A DNA stretch of 64,000 nt. It comes from Amphiura filiformis. Lineage: Eukaryota > Echinodermata > Ophiuroidea > Amphilepidida > Amphiuridae. The stretch lies in the NCBI RefSeq assembly GCF_039555335.1, contig NC_092647.1:9121274-9185273 (forward strand), in the 5' to 3' direction. This document shows, piece after piece, positions 1 through 11,680 of this stretch (within the stretch, counting starts at the first letter, position 1; each line of letters opens with the position of its first letter). A program made the translations under genes and the position numbers. The notes beneath the pieces were generated by a model. That model ran no database searches. It saw only the letters and a list, made by a program, of their open reading frames with translations, and was not told the origin of the DNA.

Positions 1-2294
1 TTGCTTTAAAATTGTTCTACTGTTAATGATGCCAAGAACCTGGAAAAGGAAGAGAGAGAGGGGAAAAACACCTCTTACTGTAATGGAAGGCTGCTGCCCA
101 ACGTGTGTTGGAATATGGTGATTCTTTGCGAGTTGCAGCGGCTGACCGTAATATAAGAGCATCATATAGTTTGATATAAATGAACTTATTATAGAATAAA
201 AATGATCTAAATGCTTCTAAAGGCCTATAAAAGGACCATAAAATTTTGTAACATTGTAACAACTTACCCCACTTGGTGTAACAACTTACCCGGTATACGG
301 GGTAAGTTGTTACAAAAAATTACCTTCATTAGTTAATTAGTAGCTAATTAGTTGTTTGATGTTTTCATGTTTTGTATGGCCTAAATTTTAGTAAACATAA
401 TGTGCTAACCACAGACTCAAGATGGAGTGTTTGAGTTCTTTCATTGGAATTATATGGGGCAAAATGTAAATTTTGTAACGTCCATCCCCGGTCTCCCCTA
501 CTGCTTTGCGATTTATAAGAAAAAGAAAGTATGTTTTGCCGTTCAACGAATGAAAACGAGTGAGTATTGCCAAAGTTATGTTTGAATTAATTATGACTTT
601 AAAAGTTATTGGCCAGGCATGTTAGTTTCCACAGCATATCAACATGATCAACGAAAGAAAATTATATCACTCAAAATGTTATTTATGATATAATTGATAT
701 CTTACACACCAGAGGTTTTTTGTCTTCAACGGGAAAAATCCGATGCAAAATAAAGTTTTTACATGTAGCCCTTAATTATGATGTGGGCATAATTAATACA
801 TGCATGTATAGGCCTATAATATTGAACAAGTATATCCCATTTGACATACACTTATAAATACTAGTAGGTAGGTAAATAAATATATTATTGTATTATTTTA
901 TTAATTTAACGACTTATTTATTAATCATAAATAAAATGACACAAAACGAAAGTGTCTTTCTATTTGATTATGTTGACCATTAAATCATTATTATGACATT
1001 CAACAAAATGATTGAAGAGAAAACATGCAGACTATAGAATGGTCAATGGAGTAGGTCAGATGCCATGTCCATAGTTTCGCAGTTCTTTTTGATTTTATAC
1101 ATTTATAATGTGCTTGCCACTAGTAAAATATACATTGGGAATCAACATACAACTAAACTGCAGCATGGGTAAATGGAGGAAAAGACAAAAAGACAGAACA
1201 TTTGGAGTTAATGTTTGGTTTGCTGCATGTTTCTGTGTGCATGTTTTCATCATTGATGGTCTGGTGGACTGTCATGAAACACGGTGGATGTAAACGTGAT
1301 CCTAAAACTGCCTTCAATAACCAAAAGTAATTACAAGACCTCTTCTACATTGAAGCTGCCTTTCCCTTTTAAAGGGAATTTTTATTAAACACGTATCCAC
1401 ACCACAAAAAGAGCTACAAAAACATGGTTTTCTATCAATGATCAATGGATAAATAACCCCGGGATAAATAACATGAATAATGCACGATTGAATGACAAAG
1501 TAAACTTGAGCACCTGACCTTGACTGCATGCAATTATTACTTCCAAAATGTCTGCTGCTGTATTTGACCGTCATTACATCCATTCATGTGTCTGCACCGC
1601 TATCCACTGACGTCACAAGTCATTCACCTTTACATTCTATTCATGATCAAATTCATCAGTTCATACCAAGAACGTAGTCAGCCTTAATCATTAATGTGGA
1701 GGGGAAAACACAAATTTCGTCCCCATTTGTCAACTTGTTTTGTCCCACTTTACTCTTTGCCGTCCCCATTTTATCCCAGAAAATGTTCGCCCCCCCTGTT
1801 TGTACTCTTATCTTTGCATGGGTCAAATTTAGCACATACCGATCAGAGTGTGTCAGGGGTGGTCATTCTGAGTTGAAATTGACCCCACAGAAATAGTTTT
1901 TTTAAATATAATCCCGGTATATAAATTCAGCAACCTTCCCTTAGAAAATGAAAATTGTTTAAGGTACTGGAGGATTGAATAGATAATAATTCTGATCCTT
2001 TAAAAATTGAGTATGAGCTTAATGCATGCATGGCTTTCTAATTGTAACACTTTGGGTTGGTACCTACAGTACCTTCCTTCCTTTCTTTCTTTCTTTACAT
2101 ACTTTTTAATTAAGGTATTTTTCTTCAAAAGCACTACTGTGTTGTTAATATTGAACGACATTTGACAAATGGGGTATCAAAATGCGCGTATGATAAATCA
2201 TCCTTCTCTCTATGTTGAAATATTGTAAAAACAATTATTAGTTCTGAAGCTATAGGCGTATTTATAACAGATGCGTTACTCTTTGTGCAGACTT
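1..2294. other. intergenic, no gene seen
   Basis: AT-rich sequence with only short chance reading frames and no recognisable protein. It contains one neat hairpin: GTAACAACTTACCC at 278-291 faces its reverse complement at 300-313, and a direct copy of the left arm lies just upstream at about 257-270. A short pyrimidine-rich microsatellite (TTCC/TTTC) lies near 2075-2095. Nothing else could be supported. Confidence 0.6.
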
Positions 2295-2682
2295 TAGGCG
2301 CGTGAAAGTCGATTCCGAGTTTACCGTTCCCCGCCCGCGTCACTTTTTGGAAACCAAAAACACCCGCGTCAAATTTTCAAAAATGCCAAAATAATTCATT
2401 ATTTTCAAAGTATCAGTGTTTTCACCAGTTTTAGCAATTGGAAACATTATATTTTTGTTTGTAAAACATATAAATTCACAACTTGGAAGCAAAACCAGGC
2501 TCTTTTCTAGTCCGTACCTTTCGTGAAAATTTCTTCGTCGCATTTATTTCCATTTTGCTTTAAATCAACACACATTTTAGGTCAATAATAAAATCTGATG
2601 AAATAATGAAAAATGAAAAAGTCACCTCACCAACCGGGGAAAAAAAGTGACGATAAACTCGGAATTGACTTTCATGGGCCTT
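2295..2682. repeat. TIR element (MITE), family with TGAAAGTCGATTCC ends, copy 1
   Basis: The left end reads GTGAAAGTCGATTCCGAG and the right end is its near-perfect inverse, CTCGGAATTGACTTTCA. The similarity runs on inward through a GTCACTTTTT block. The element is about 390 bp and has no coding capacity. A second copy with the same ends lies at 40060-40572, so this is a dispersed non-autonomous family. The mobilising transposase is not known. Confidence 0.7.
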
Positions 2683-2730
2683 ACATGTAGGATGTATAGC
2701 TTACGTTAACACTATATACTAGAAAAACGC

Positions 2731-4016
2731 GTGCACATAAACATCTCAACAGAAAAGTAACTAACACCCTTAAATAATGGCCATTATTCTAAAACGGGTT
2801 ATTGTATTACACATCTGTAAAATGCGTTGGAAGCAGAATTTATTTCTGCGTATTTTGACACCTCATTTGATACGATAGCTTAGAAAACAAATTAAAACCC
2901 CGGGGGGCACTCACATTTCCCAGCTATACGGGTATATGTGCCGCGGCGACGACCCCCTTTTTCAGAGCCGCTGACCGTTCCTTAGACCCTCTGAATTCAT
3001 TGTTTGCCCGCTCTGAAGCCCCAAAATTTTTCTAGCCGTTCCATAGAAGCTCATAGACCATCAGATCATCGAATTCCGCTCTCATCGGCATCTTGAGAGG
3101 CGTGTTTTCTGTCCTACTATTTCAAGCCCAAAAGCAGACCTACCCAAAAGCTACTTTTGCGAGCCCAAAAACTTCAAAGGGAATTTTCCATTAATTTCTT
3201 CCCCATTGAAACACATTGTAAGGAATAAGGTGAACTTTGGGCGGGATTTTGGGCTCCTTTTAGTAGTGGCAACACTGGTTGACTGTTTATTGATTTGAAT
3301 GCTGTTTTGCTTTGTTGAGGTTTCCATCGTAATAGGCCAAACCAGACCTATTTTGCATTAATGGTTTTCCCGATTAATAATTTAATGCACAATTCAAAGT
3401 GAAATCGATTCCTTCAAAAATCTGTGGCAAAAACGCAACAAAATTGAACCCTGGTTTGGCCTGCGGGTTTAGTTTCCAAGATTTTTCAGATTTTGGCAGC
3501 CGATCAGTTCCCAAGACCCCCCTTTTTTATCGGCCGATCAGTTCCCTAGACCCTCCTTTTTGGCTGGCCGATCTGTTCCTTAGACCTCAAGTTCGAAACT
3601 GACGGTGGCACACCCCTACCAAAAAAAAAAATGTGAGTGCCCCCGGATTAAAACACCGGTCAATTTAATGTAGTGAGCTAAAGTGAGGTCCAGATTTAAA
3701 AGTTGCACTTACCATGCTTACAACAATACAAAAACACTGATATCATTACACAGATTTCCTTCCATTATCATGATTATACTGAATACAAATCAATAAAATT
3801 TACTGCAACGTTCACATTTTGGGTTACATTGATTTAAATGTACGCTCGTACGCTGTGACGTCAATATTTAGACAATTGCTACAAATGAGGTGTCACAATG
3901 TGCAGAAATAAATTCTGCTTCCAACGTATTTTACAGATTTCTAATACTAGCCTCCGTTTTTTAATAATGACCATTATTTAAGGGGGCTAGTTACTTTTTT
4001 AAAGATGTTTATGTAC
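2731..4016. repeat. fold-back element, split by a nested MITE
   Basis: A left arm (about 2731-2868; GTGCACATAAACATCT, then GGAAGCAGAATTTATTTC, then CACCTCATTTG) is repeated in inverse at about 3885-4016. The 2899-3646 element sits between the arms. Without that element the fold-back would be about 530 bp. There is no coding capacity. The arms are clearly alike but not identical, so the fold-back is older than the element inside it. Confidence 0.65.
2899..3646. repeat. CCGGGGG-ended TIR element, copy 1, with 8-bp duplication
   Basis: The ends are CCGGGGGGCACTCACATTT and AAATGTGAGTGCCCCCGG in inverse. It is flanked by the exact direct repeat ATTAAAAC (2891-2898 and 3647-3654), an 8-bp target-site duplication. 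The interior holds several tandem blocks around GATCAGTTCCCTAGACCC and no transposase. The 8-bp duplication would fit hAT-like or similar transposases; the superfamily is not proven. Relatives lie at 57169-57547 and 58381-58702. Confidence 0.85.
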
Positions 4017-4184
4017 TTCAGGGTGTTTTATATACTTTAATAGCTAGTTAAATTTAAAATGGATATAAGGTTTTATGTTCTGATGGATGGATTGGTTAAA
4101 ATTGCGTCAGTCATTCATTATACCAAAGACATCTCTGATTCCTTTAAATAGTTTTTTTTTATTATGAGAAAGTGATCCCTTAAA

Positions 4185-4500
4185 GCCATAATGTACAATC
4201 CTATAATATGATATCAGTTGATTTTTTCAAACCTGACTTTTTTTGGCATATTTGTAACGTTTACACATCATTACACATGCCCCAACTTACAAATGGAATC
4301 AGCCAAATTTGTTGGGTTTGTTGGTCAACAGAGCAATTTGGACATAAAGTCACAATTATGACTTTAAATCCTTCATAGAACTCCATGTTAAACGGCCAAA
4401 ATGGCCAGTGGGTTTCTTTCACTTAACTTGTTATTTCAGCATTTTGGGTATAAAGCATAACAAAATATCAATTTGACAGAAATCGTACATAATAACTATA
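4185..4500. repeat. diverged dispersed repeat
   Basis: The order of motifs GGCATATTTGTAA, TTTTACACA-like, GGAATCAGCCAA, CATAGAACTCCA and AAATCGTA matches segments inside the two large fold-back elements at about 52670-52950 and 60100-60570. It is therefore a third, older and partial copy of that interior. No coding capacity was seen. Confidence 0.45.
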
Positions 4501-4790
4501 ACGTGGTAAGGACGCACCATTTGACTGGGGGCTGGAAGTTTTAAAGTCTGCTGGAAGTTTTGAAAAAAAAATTCCTAGATTACTACATGAGCAAAAAACA
4601 AATCCCCACTTTGCACTAAAAATACCAATATAAACTTTCTCCATCATAACTTTAAAAATTAACTTTCCCCACTAAATGTTAATACAATAATAGTAATACA
4701 AGAATTTAAAAAACAATCCTGGCCAACACACCGGACCAATACTAAAAAGAGCACCTGCTGAAAAATAAAACCTTCAAGAAATGCACTTAC

Positions 4791-5162
4791 CTAAGTAACC
4801 ATCCGGGAACGAATACAACGGTGGTCGACCATTAAGATATGGATTCTTAAAGGCTTCACGAGCCACATCGGCACTGTTGATCATTACCACCAGCTTCCTC
4901 CCCATATAAAGACTATACACCTTTCCATATTTTGCCGAAAGTTGGGCAAATACACGATATGGCTGCATTCCTGTGCGGTAAATCTTCAAACCCAAGTTTG
5001 GAAGATATCCGATGAGGGCCATCCTTGAGGTCCAGGAGGTAGATTAGTCGATTCCCAAACCCACACAAGACAAGCTACGACAAGGAAGACTAAGGTGATG
5101 AGAAATAAGGTTTGGATGTCGAAAATAGTAGAAATCGGTTTTTTGATAAATGCGGCATCCAT
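4791..5162 (-). CDS. cytochrome P450, CYP2-type, first exon (possible pseudogene)
   Basis: This encodes the N-terminus of a microsomal P450, a haem monooxygenase anchored in the endoplasmic reticulum. From the ATG at 5162 (MDAAF) it shows one hydrophobic anchor (about residues 15-35), the proline-rich hinge NLPPGPQGWP, and then YGKVYSLYMGRKLVV and a FKNPYLNGRP stretch typical of helix B in the CYP2 clan. The exon ends at a good donor (GTAAGT at 4790-4785) in phase 1, the same place and phase as the plus-strand P450 exon at 56713. The reading frame shifts by one base just after GWP: the expected LIGYLPNLG continues in another frame, as if one C were missing. This may be a real lesion or a sequence error. 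Later exons (I-helix, haem-binding cysteine) are not visible down to base 1, so the rest lies outside the window or is lost. Confidence 0.88.
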
Positions 5163-6059
5163 GATAGGATCTCCTAGTCGCCCACCTGTATGCAAGAGAT
5201 GTGCCACTCCTGGTAAAGCACTATGCACAAATCGAATGAACCAAACACACCGAAACTTATACACTTAAACTAGGATTTGGGCGTATGTTACGTTTCCTGC
5301 TGCTCGGTCGGTCACCTGTCTGTCACACACTGCGCAACTTTGATTTTTTTAAGCCAGACAATTTGAGACAAACTGTTACCATGGTTAGGGCAATGAAGTG
5401 TGTTGACCATTATTATACGTTGATTTTGGTGTCCGCGAACAGCTGACCACGTCAACTCTCGACTTGTAGTGTATTTGAATGGGGTTTCAACTTCGTCAAT
5501 ACTGCTGTTTTCTTTGTTTTTGCCAAATTTTTCATGTCAAATATAACAAATGGTAATTTGAATGACTTATCCTTAACTTTTAAGCAATTTATAAACAATT
5601 TTATTTTTTACACAATGTGTGATTTGCATAACGAATAGATTCTTATTTAAATGTTTGTTTTCACTGATCACATTATCCCCTTTTAATTTCGAGCCAAACA
5701 AATGAGGTATAGGGGGCCTTAAACTTACGAAGAAAATTGCGATTCATTCCAACGCCTACAATGCGTGTACTACGCTTGCCGATCGTATTACATGTAACTG
5801 CACGGAGCATCGTGCTCGACGTGTGTATACAAGCTGACATTCACGGTATATGTTAGCAAGTACTCGATCGTTGAACTGTGAATAAAACCGGGTCGACCCG
5901 GTTTTAATACAAAAAGTTAAATTTTACTGTTATTAAAGCACTTCAGGCTTACTCTCTTACGTGGTATTTTAGTATACCACTGGGCATTATAATTATGCAA
6001 AAAGTAGACATCCGAGTAGAATTGAGGACATTTAGAACATTCTCGTTATCACTGAGAAA
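5163..6059. other. upstream region of the minus-strand P450
   Basis: No gene seen. This should contain the promoter and 5' UTR of the minus-strand P450, but no convincing TATA box or other site stands out by eye. A short perfect palindrome AAACCGGGTCGACCCGGTTT lies at about 5886-5905. Confidence 0.4.
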
Positions 6060-6293
6060 ATGGTTCGTGTGTGTGGGAATAAAAACGTGGTCTTCGTTAT
6101 TAACGCTGGAAGTACCGTCACATTTTGTGATGACAAGGATAAAGTGACAACTGTGCATGTTGATGAAGATGGTGGTGAAGTTGTAACCATCATTGAAAGT
6201 GCACCAACTCAAAACAATAAGAGAAGAGAAAGACACTTGTCGAAACGACAAGCTGTAAACCAGAGTACACGCCCAGGGAGTAGTACAAGCAGA
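6060..6293 (+). pseudogene. unknown acidic-to-basic ORF cut by a MITE
   Basis: An ATG-started frame encodes a short acidic domain (FCDDKDKVTTVHVDEDGGEV) followed by a basic linker with KRRERHLSKRQ and a Ser/Thr-rich stretch. It runs directly into the left end of the TIR element at 6294. I do not recognise the family. Its nearness to the Polinton minor-capsid fossil downstream leaves open that it belonged to that element; it could also be an unrelated gene or a chance frame. Confidence 0.3.
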
Positions 6294-6986
6294 CCCAGCA
6301 AACACAAAACGTTTTCGACATCATTCGCAAAAGGTTATAAAAGGTTGTCAGAAAACGTTTAAATGTCGGGTTATATAAAGGGTATATTATGAGTATAAAA
6401 CGTTTTCATAACCTTAAAAAACATTTTTTGATAATCTACTTCTCAGCAAACAAAAATGTTTTTCAGAAAACGTTTAAATGTCGGGTTATATAAAGGGTAT
6501 AAAAACGTTTTAATAACATTCCAAAAACATTCCTGAAAACTTGATACAAAACATTCGAAACAGAATGTTATTTTGGGGTTGAAAAAATATTTTGCGAAAA
6601 ATGTTTGCCCAAAATATTTTTAATAACGTTTTAAAAACGTTTTCATGACCTTTATATAACCCGACATTTAAATGTTATTAAAAGGTTTTGAAAAAAACAT
6701 TTTAAGAACATTTCTGTGTTTGCTGGGTTCAAATATTTTAACATAATGTTATTTAAGTATTGACACAATATTTGGCAAAGATGTTTGCAAAAATAGTTTA
6801 CAATAACATTTTCTGAAAACATTTAAAAATATTGTTGTAGTGTGTTTTCATACAAAACGTTTTAAAACGTTATCATGACCTTTATATAACCCGACATTTT
6901 AATGTTATTAAAACGTTTTTACCTAAACCAAAAGCCAAAATATAACTTATTTAAAACGTTTTTAAAACGTTTTTGTGTTTGCTGGG
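6294..6986. repeat. 693-bp TIR element rich in AAAACGTTTT, copy 1
   Basis: The ends are CCCAGCAAACACAAAACG and CGTTTTTGTGTTTGCTGGG in inverse. Internally there are many AAAACGTTTT palindromes, and a subterminal pair (TCGGGTTATATAAAGG and its inverse CCTTTATATAACCCGA) occurs more than once. The immediate flanks suggest a duplication of only 2 bp (GA). It has no transposase. A second copy of nearly the same length and sequence lies at 54631-55321. Confidence 0.85.
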
Positions 6987-7407
6987 GAGTCTCAAAAACG
7001 AAAAGCAGTGATACCGATTATTCTAACATGTCAAAGGAGGAACTAGACGCTTGTATCGTTGACCTTTTGAATCAGATTGGTTAACAGGGTCAAATCCCTC
7101 GTAAGAGCAGCAGGAGTGTCCAAAAACTCAAGTTCCACGAATGATAGGCCTATTTGGAGAGCAATCCGTGTATATAAAGTCGAATTGTGTGCATGTAAAG
7201 TTATTATGAATTGTGACAGCAACGAAGGATTATGGATCAGAGACAACACCCAAAAGAATCATGCCAGGTTGATGGTATGGCAACAGAGGAAGAGGTGACA
7301 AGAATCATTGAAGACCTTGTACGGTATAGTCTGTGTTACAGACCGTGTACCTATATTATCCATAGGGAGAGAAACTACTGGGAACCACACACTCTCGGAA
7401 ACCATAA

Positions 7408-7809
7408 TTACCTGTGTACCATGGAGGAGAAATTCAATATGGAAATGGATTGGGTAACCTTCTCGGTGGACTTTTCAGGTCATCCATTCCTCTACTCAAG
7501 AAAGGAGCAGCTACTTTGGGAAAGACTGCACTACAAACTGGAGTTGAAATTGTAGAAGATGCCATGAGAGGAAAGAACGTCAAATCTTCCATCAAGAGGC
7601 GAGTCAAACAAGCTGGAAAGAACCTGGGATCAAGAGCTGTTCAAGAGGTTAAATCCAAAATGAGTCAAAGTGGGAATGGCAGAACTGCTCTGCGGAAAAG
7701 GAAATTGGGAGATAAACCTAAAAGAAAGAAACTCTCTGAAGAGACCATCATTCGACGAAGAGTCGGCAAAGCAAGCAGACTTACAGCACCCGATATTTTT
7801 GGTTATTAA
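7408..7809 (+). pseudogene. Polinton/Maverick minor capsid (pX-like) gene, fossil
   Basis: The protein has the glycine-rich start GNGLGNLLGGLF, then LLKKGAATLGKTALQTGV, then a long basic tail with KRRVKQAGKNLG and KRKLGDKPKRKK. This is the layout of the small basic capsid/core protein that accompanies the major capsid protein in Polintons (Mavericks) and adintoviruses, related in design to adenovirus pX/pVI-type proteins. Family knowledge is from memory. It stands alone here, apart from other Polinton genes, and its upstream part looks broken. Treated as a fossil fragment. Confidence 0.7.
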
Positions 7810-8127
7810 TTAAGGGGTGGGTTTGGAATGGCAGGCTGGTCAGGGGTGAAAAACAAATTGTCGCCTTTTTGACAAGAAGACATGTGTATTCATAATGTAC
7901 AGTAAAAACAACAACATAGTAATACCTCAAAGTATCTTTTTTGGGCCAAATCTATAAATCCCGGTCATGAGGCACCCCCCCTCTGTTGTTAAAAATGACA
8001 TGCGTTGTTTATCATCGCTCGGCAACTGTCGCTAGAGAAATTGATTGACAGACACGCAAATGATTGACAGCATATATTATCATAATCATGATAATGGGGT
8101 CAAACACACCCCAGACACACCCCTGCT
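7810..8127. other. intergenic, no gene seen
   Basis: AT-rich sequence between the Polinton fragment and the putative promoter of the small two-exon gene. No repeat or gene recognised. Confidence 0.4.
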
Positions 8128-8145
8128 TTTGGACCAATCAGAATT
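8128..8145 (+). promoter_or_regulatory. CCAAT box upstream of candidate gene
   Basis: GGACCAATCAGAA fits the NF-Y/CCAAT-box consensus and lies about 60 bp upstream of the candidate ATG at 8196. This is closer than usual if the transcription start is far upstream, but possible with a short 5' UTR. A single motif is weak evidence. Confidence 0.3.
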
Positions 8146-8195
8146 GGCGATTCCCGAATGTTTGTACCGGGATCGAAGTTTACACGTCACACATC

Positions 8196-9198
8196 ATGGC
8201 TGCGGTAAATGCAGGCCGAAGAAATGCCAGGCGGCAAAATATCCAGGTCAAAAGGCAGATTTTTATAGAGGCCATGCGAGAAATAGGGTAAGTTTATGGG
8301 GGAAGAGATACACACGTATCCTCCTTTCTATTTTTCCAACATTGAAACCCCTATACAAATGTTTAAGCTTAAGCTTAACAATGACAATGTGTATTCCACA
8401 TACGCATACGATACGGGACCTGAGTTTGAGATAGTGCGTGATGATAGAATGGGGGTGGGGGGTGAGGGGGGGCAACAAAGCAGTCTTCCTACTACAGATA
8501 AGTCAATTATATTTGATATATTTTAAAGAAGTATTTTGTTCTCCTAGCATCCTCTTTGTATGAAATTAATTTTTCCGTGCATATCCACAAACAAATTTCA
8601 AAATGATTCTGATTTTGCTTTTGATAGTTATGCATGATTATGTGTATTACACTGCTCCATCATGTCCATAGACAATTTGTTGTAATTTCGTTCTGGTGTA
8701 TCAGAACGTAATTCAAATTTGACGATATTTTTGGTAATGAAATTAATTTGTAAGTAATTTTGTGTACATAAACATTATGTAGCCTGAGCTTAATTCCATG
8801 GTATAAAAATCTTTTTGTTTTTTTTGGTTGAGAAAAGTGGGCCAGGTGTGGATCACGAAATGCCATTTTAAGTAAGATATAAGCAATGCAATATTCTACA
8901 ATCTGGTAGCATATCTGAGCTTCTGAGGACTCCATGTATGATTGTCATTCTAAATTCATAATGGATCATTTTCTTCATGTTTATACATGTGTGTTCATTA
9001 AATACAGCCCGTTGCAATAGTCATCAAAAGTGTATTTCTTTATTGTTCAGATACAACCAAATGCAAATAAATGCATGGCTTCAGGATCTAGTGAGCCAAA
9101 CAGAAAGGCACCGCATGATGGGGCGGTCCCATCGTCAAATAAGATGGGCCCAATATTGTAACTGGGCCCACAAACTAAAGGCAGGTTATATGAAGTAA
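8196..9198 (+). CDS. candidate two-exon small gene, 79 aa, unknown function
   Basis: Exon 1 (8196-8287) starts at an ATG in a good context (ATCATGG) and ends at a GTAAGT donor in phase 2. Exon 2 (9051-9198) follows a TTATTGTTCAG acceptor and ends in TAA. Joined, the frame closes exactly at 79 codons. The protein begins MAAVNAGRRNARRQ, is basic, and ends with a Trp-rich part (QIRWAQYCNWAHKLKAGYMK). I do not recognise the family; an Arg-rich N-terminus and short length might fit a nucleic-acid-binding peptide or the start of a longer transposase-like gene. The intron is 763 bp. Support is the in-phase splice pair and the nearby CCAAT box. It could still be chance. Confidence 0.35.
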
Positions 9199-9849
9199 TT
9201 AATCAATGACTTCCAACCACAGAGGCACATTGCACAACATATACCACTGTAACGTCATGCACTGAAAGTGTGGGATGTAGGGTGTCCACTAACATGTATT
9301 ACTTACATGACCCCAAGCAATTCTGCGTCATACACAAATATGTGTATGAAATCAGCACTATAAATATTAATATCGCTAGAAGCTTCAGAACCCCATCTCC
9401 CATAAAGTGAAGTATTAATTCACTCCGACATTGAATTCAGCATACTCTGCACCTCAGGACCAACTCTTTCTTTTTTAGGTACTTTCTTTCATCATCTTTG
9501 CTTCAATCTTGCTTCATCCTTCAATTGCTGTTTTTAATTGGTGTAGCACATTTTCACATCACTGTCACATGTGTTGAAAAATAAATCACTACAATCTTTT
9601 CAATAATTGAATCTGTTTTTGTTGGCAACTTCCTTTGTCTGAAGCCTCTTAAAGTCTTAGGGGCAGTGATTTCAGTGATTTCGTCAATCAGTGAAGCTAA
9701 CAAATCACCAACAATTATCACAGTTTGTATATGTTTGTCAAGATATTGTGTGCTAACATATAATCTCTATTCAAATACAAACATAATGTTAACATGACAC
9801 ATTTGACTGAAGAATGTTTTGGGAGTTTGTCAGTAGCCACAATCAATGT
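9199..9849. other. intergenic, no gene seen
   Basis: AT-rich, with no recognised gene or repeat. It would hold the 3' UTR of the candidate small gene; an AATAAA-like string occurs at about 9580. Confidence 0.35.
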
Positions 9850-10106
9850 GTGACCATCCAGCACAACTGAGCCCTGAAGTCGCCAATCATCATTTTGGGA
9901 TATTCAACCAAAATATTCTGCTTGAAATTAGCTTTAAAATGATGTATATCATGTCTGTAGTACTTGACATTTAAGTAGTGAAAAATCAATAAAACAGTCA
10001 ATCAATCCTTTGTTTCCTATTGTTTATTGTTTATTGTTAACATCAATGGAGCATATCTCAATAGTGGCACTGGCGACATCCGGGCTCAGTTGTGGTGGAT
10101 AGTCAC
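9850..10106. repeat. TIR element with GTGACC...CAACTGAG ends, copy 1
   Basis: It starts GTGACC, then GCACAACTGAGCC, and ends in inverse (GGCTCAGTTGTG, then GTCAC). It is about 257 bp and non-coding. A second copy at 38327-38573 is similar along nearly the full length (shared blocks include AAGTCGCCAATCATCATTTT and CAATAGTGGCACTGGCGAC) and has cleaner ends. Confidence 0.75.
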
Positions 10107-10503
10107 ATATAACTTCATATTTATTAACACTGGCATTATTTCCTTCTTGCCAATTATTCAGTTACATCAAAAAGTACCTTAATGCTTAACGACATATGTT
10201 TTCTCTTTTATCTCTAGGATGCACACGTGGGAGACGTGAACGATTACTTTGGATTTCCAGCTATTATTTTGGATTTAATTAGGGCTATGTTTCATTTGAA
10301 CATTGTGGGGGAGATTCGTGAAGGTGCCCTCCCCATTTTGTTTCCTTTATTCTGCCAGGTCGTTGTTGGGCCCATTATACCATGATTTTAACATATTTAA
10401 TTTGTGACCTGGCAGTTGTTTCTTCCATTTCAATGAATTTATCTTCATACACTTATGTCATAATTTCTGTATGATTTAATTTTATATACATGTCTGGTGT
10501 ATG

Positions 10504-10772
10504 CGTCCATATCAAAACTGCTACATCAAGGCTGGTACATGTGTCTCATTTCACATAATAGTTAGAATAAATACCAGACTCATCTCGAATGGAGGTCATT
10601 TCAAATCATCCCAAATCACATGGTTTAAGAATACAGAGAACATTCCTAAACCATGTAACTTGGGGATGATTTGAAGTGACCTCCATTTCGAGATGGGTCT
10701 GGTATTTATTCTAGCTATTATGTGAAATGAGACACATGTACCTTTGATAAGTGCATCATTTTGATATGGACG
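10504..10772. repeat. nearly full-length palindromic MITE, copy 1
   Basis: Left arm CGTCCATATCAAAA, TGTCTCATTTCACATAATAG, AATAAATACCAGACTCATCT; the right arm is the inverse of this almost base for base. The centre is near 10638. The two halves would form a hairpin of about 130 bp per arm. It is non-coding. A diverged second copy lies at 18214-18505. Confidence 0.85.
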
Positions 10773-11216
10773 TTACATATATATGATTATCAAGTAAGTC
10801 AAAAGTGGAAAGAGATATGACAGCCAAAAACATTTACTGGACCACAGTTTATTGTAAAATGTATTTGGTTTTATTTACACACATATTACAGTGAACACAT
10901 TTTTTCAATACACAACATAATATTTCAGTAATTGGTATCATAATAATAATAAAGTACTTTTTTAAACATGTAGTCCGGCTGCAAGCCATTGCTTCATGTG
11001 CAGATGGTTTTAAGTTTTTAGTTTTCAATTCAGCATAGGCTTTAACAAAATGTGACCATCTTTTAATTTTCACCCTTGTAAAACTTTCACCTTGGATATC
11101 TGAAATTGGTTTACAATTGACATCCCCTGAAAATATGTTTTTGCAACACCCATAGAATTCTAACAACAAAGACTACAATTTTAATTAGCAAAAACAGCCT
11201 GTACACCTTTTTTTTT

Positions 11217-11680
11217 AATTGACCACTTTGTTGTCGTTGCCTATAATTAGGCTGTAGTTAGCGAAGCGGAAAACTGAAAGCGAGGCTACAGATTTCAAAT
11301 GAGACTGGGTACATGTGTAGTACAAGTACAATAAAAGTATATTGTGTTTAGCATGTCCCCAATTTTAATGTGTATAATTAATTAGGGTTAATTTCTTGAA
11401 AATAATTAAATGAACTCTAATAGCCTTTAATTACTTATGCAGATTAAAATGAGCAAAACGCTACACATACAATTTTCCTTGTACTACACATACCAAGTGT
11501 CACCTAGATAGTCCTTATAGTTACTTATGTAATTTGTATGTAACTTACATGTACATCTTTAGCCTTTAGTATGTAACTTACATGTACATTTTCTGCTTCA
11601 CTTAACTCCGTCCTAATTGGAGTCAGCACATGCCAGTTAGCATAGCCAAATGCCGCCAATGGCAGCAAAGTGGTCAATTA
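11217..11680. repeat. TIR element with AATTGACCACTTTG ends
   Basis: Left end AATTGACCACTTTGTTG; right end in inverse, CAGCAAAGTGGTCAATT. It is about 464 bp with no coding frame of note. Inside, a direct repeat ATGTAACTTACATGTACAT occurs twice near 11530-11590. Confidence 0.6.

Noticed and set aside
10218-10384. Open frame after an ATCTCTAG acceptor-like site, containing DYFGFPAIILDLIRAMFHL
   Set aside because: No donor or phase link to the small gene upstream and no recognised domain; probably chance.
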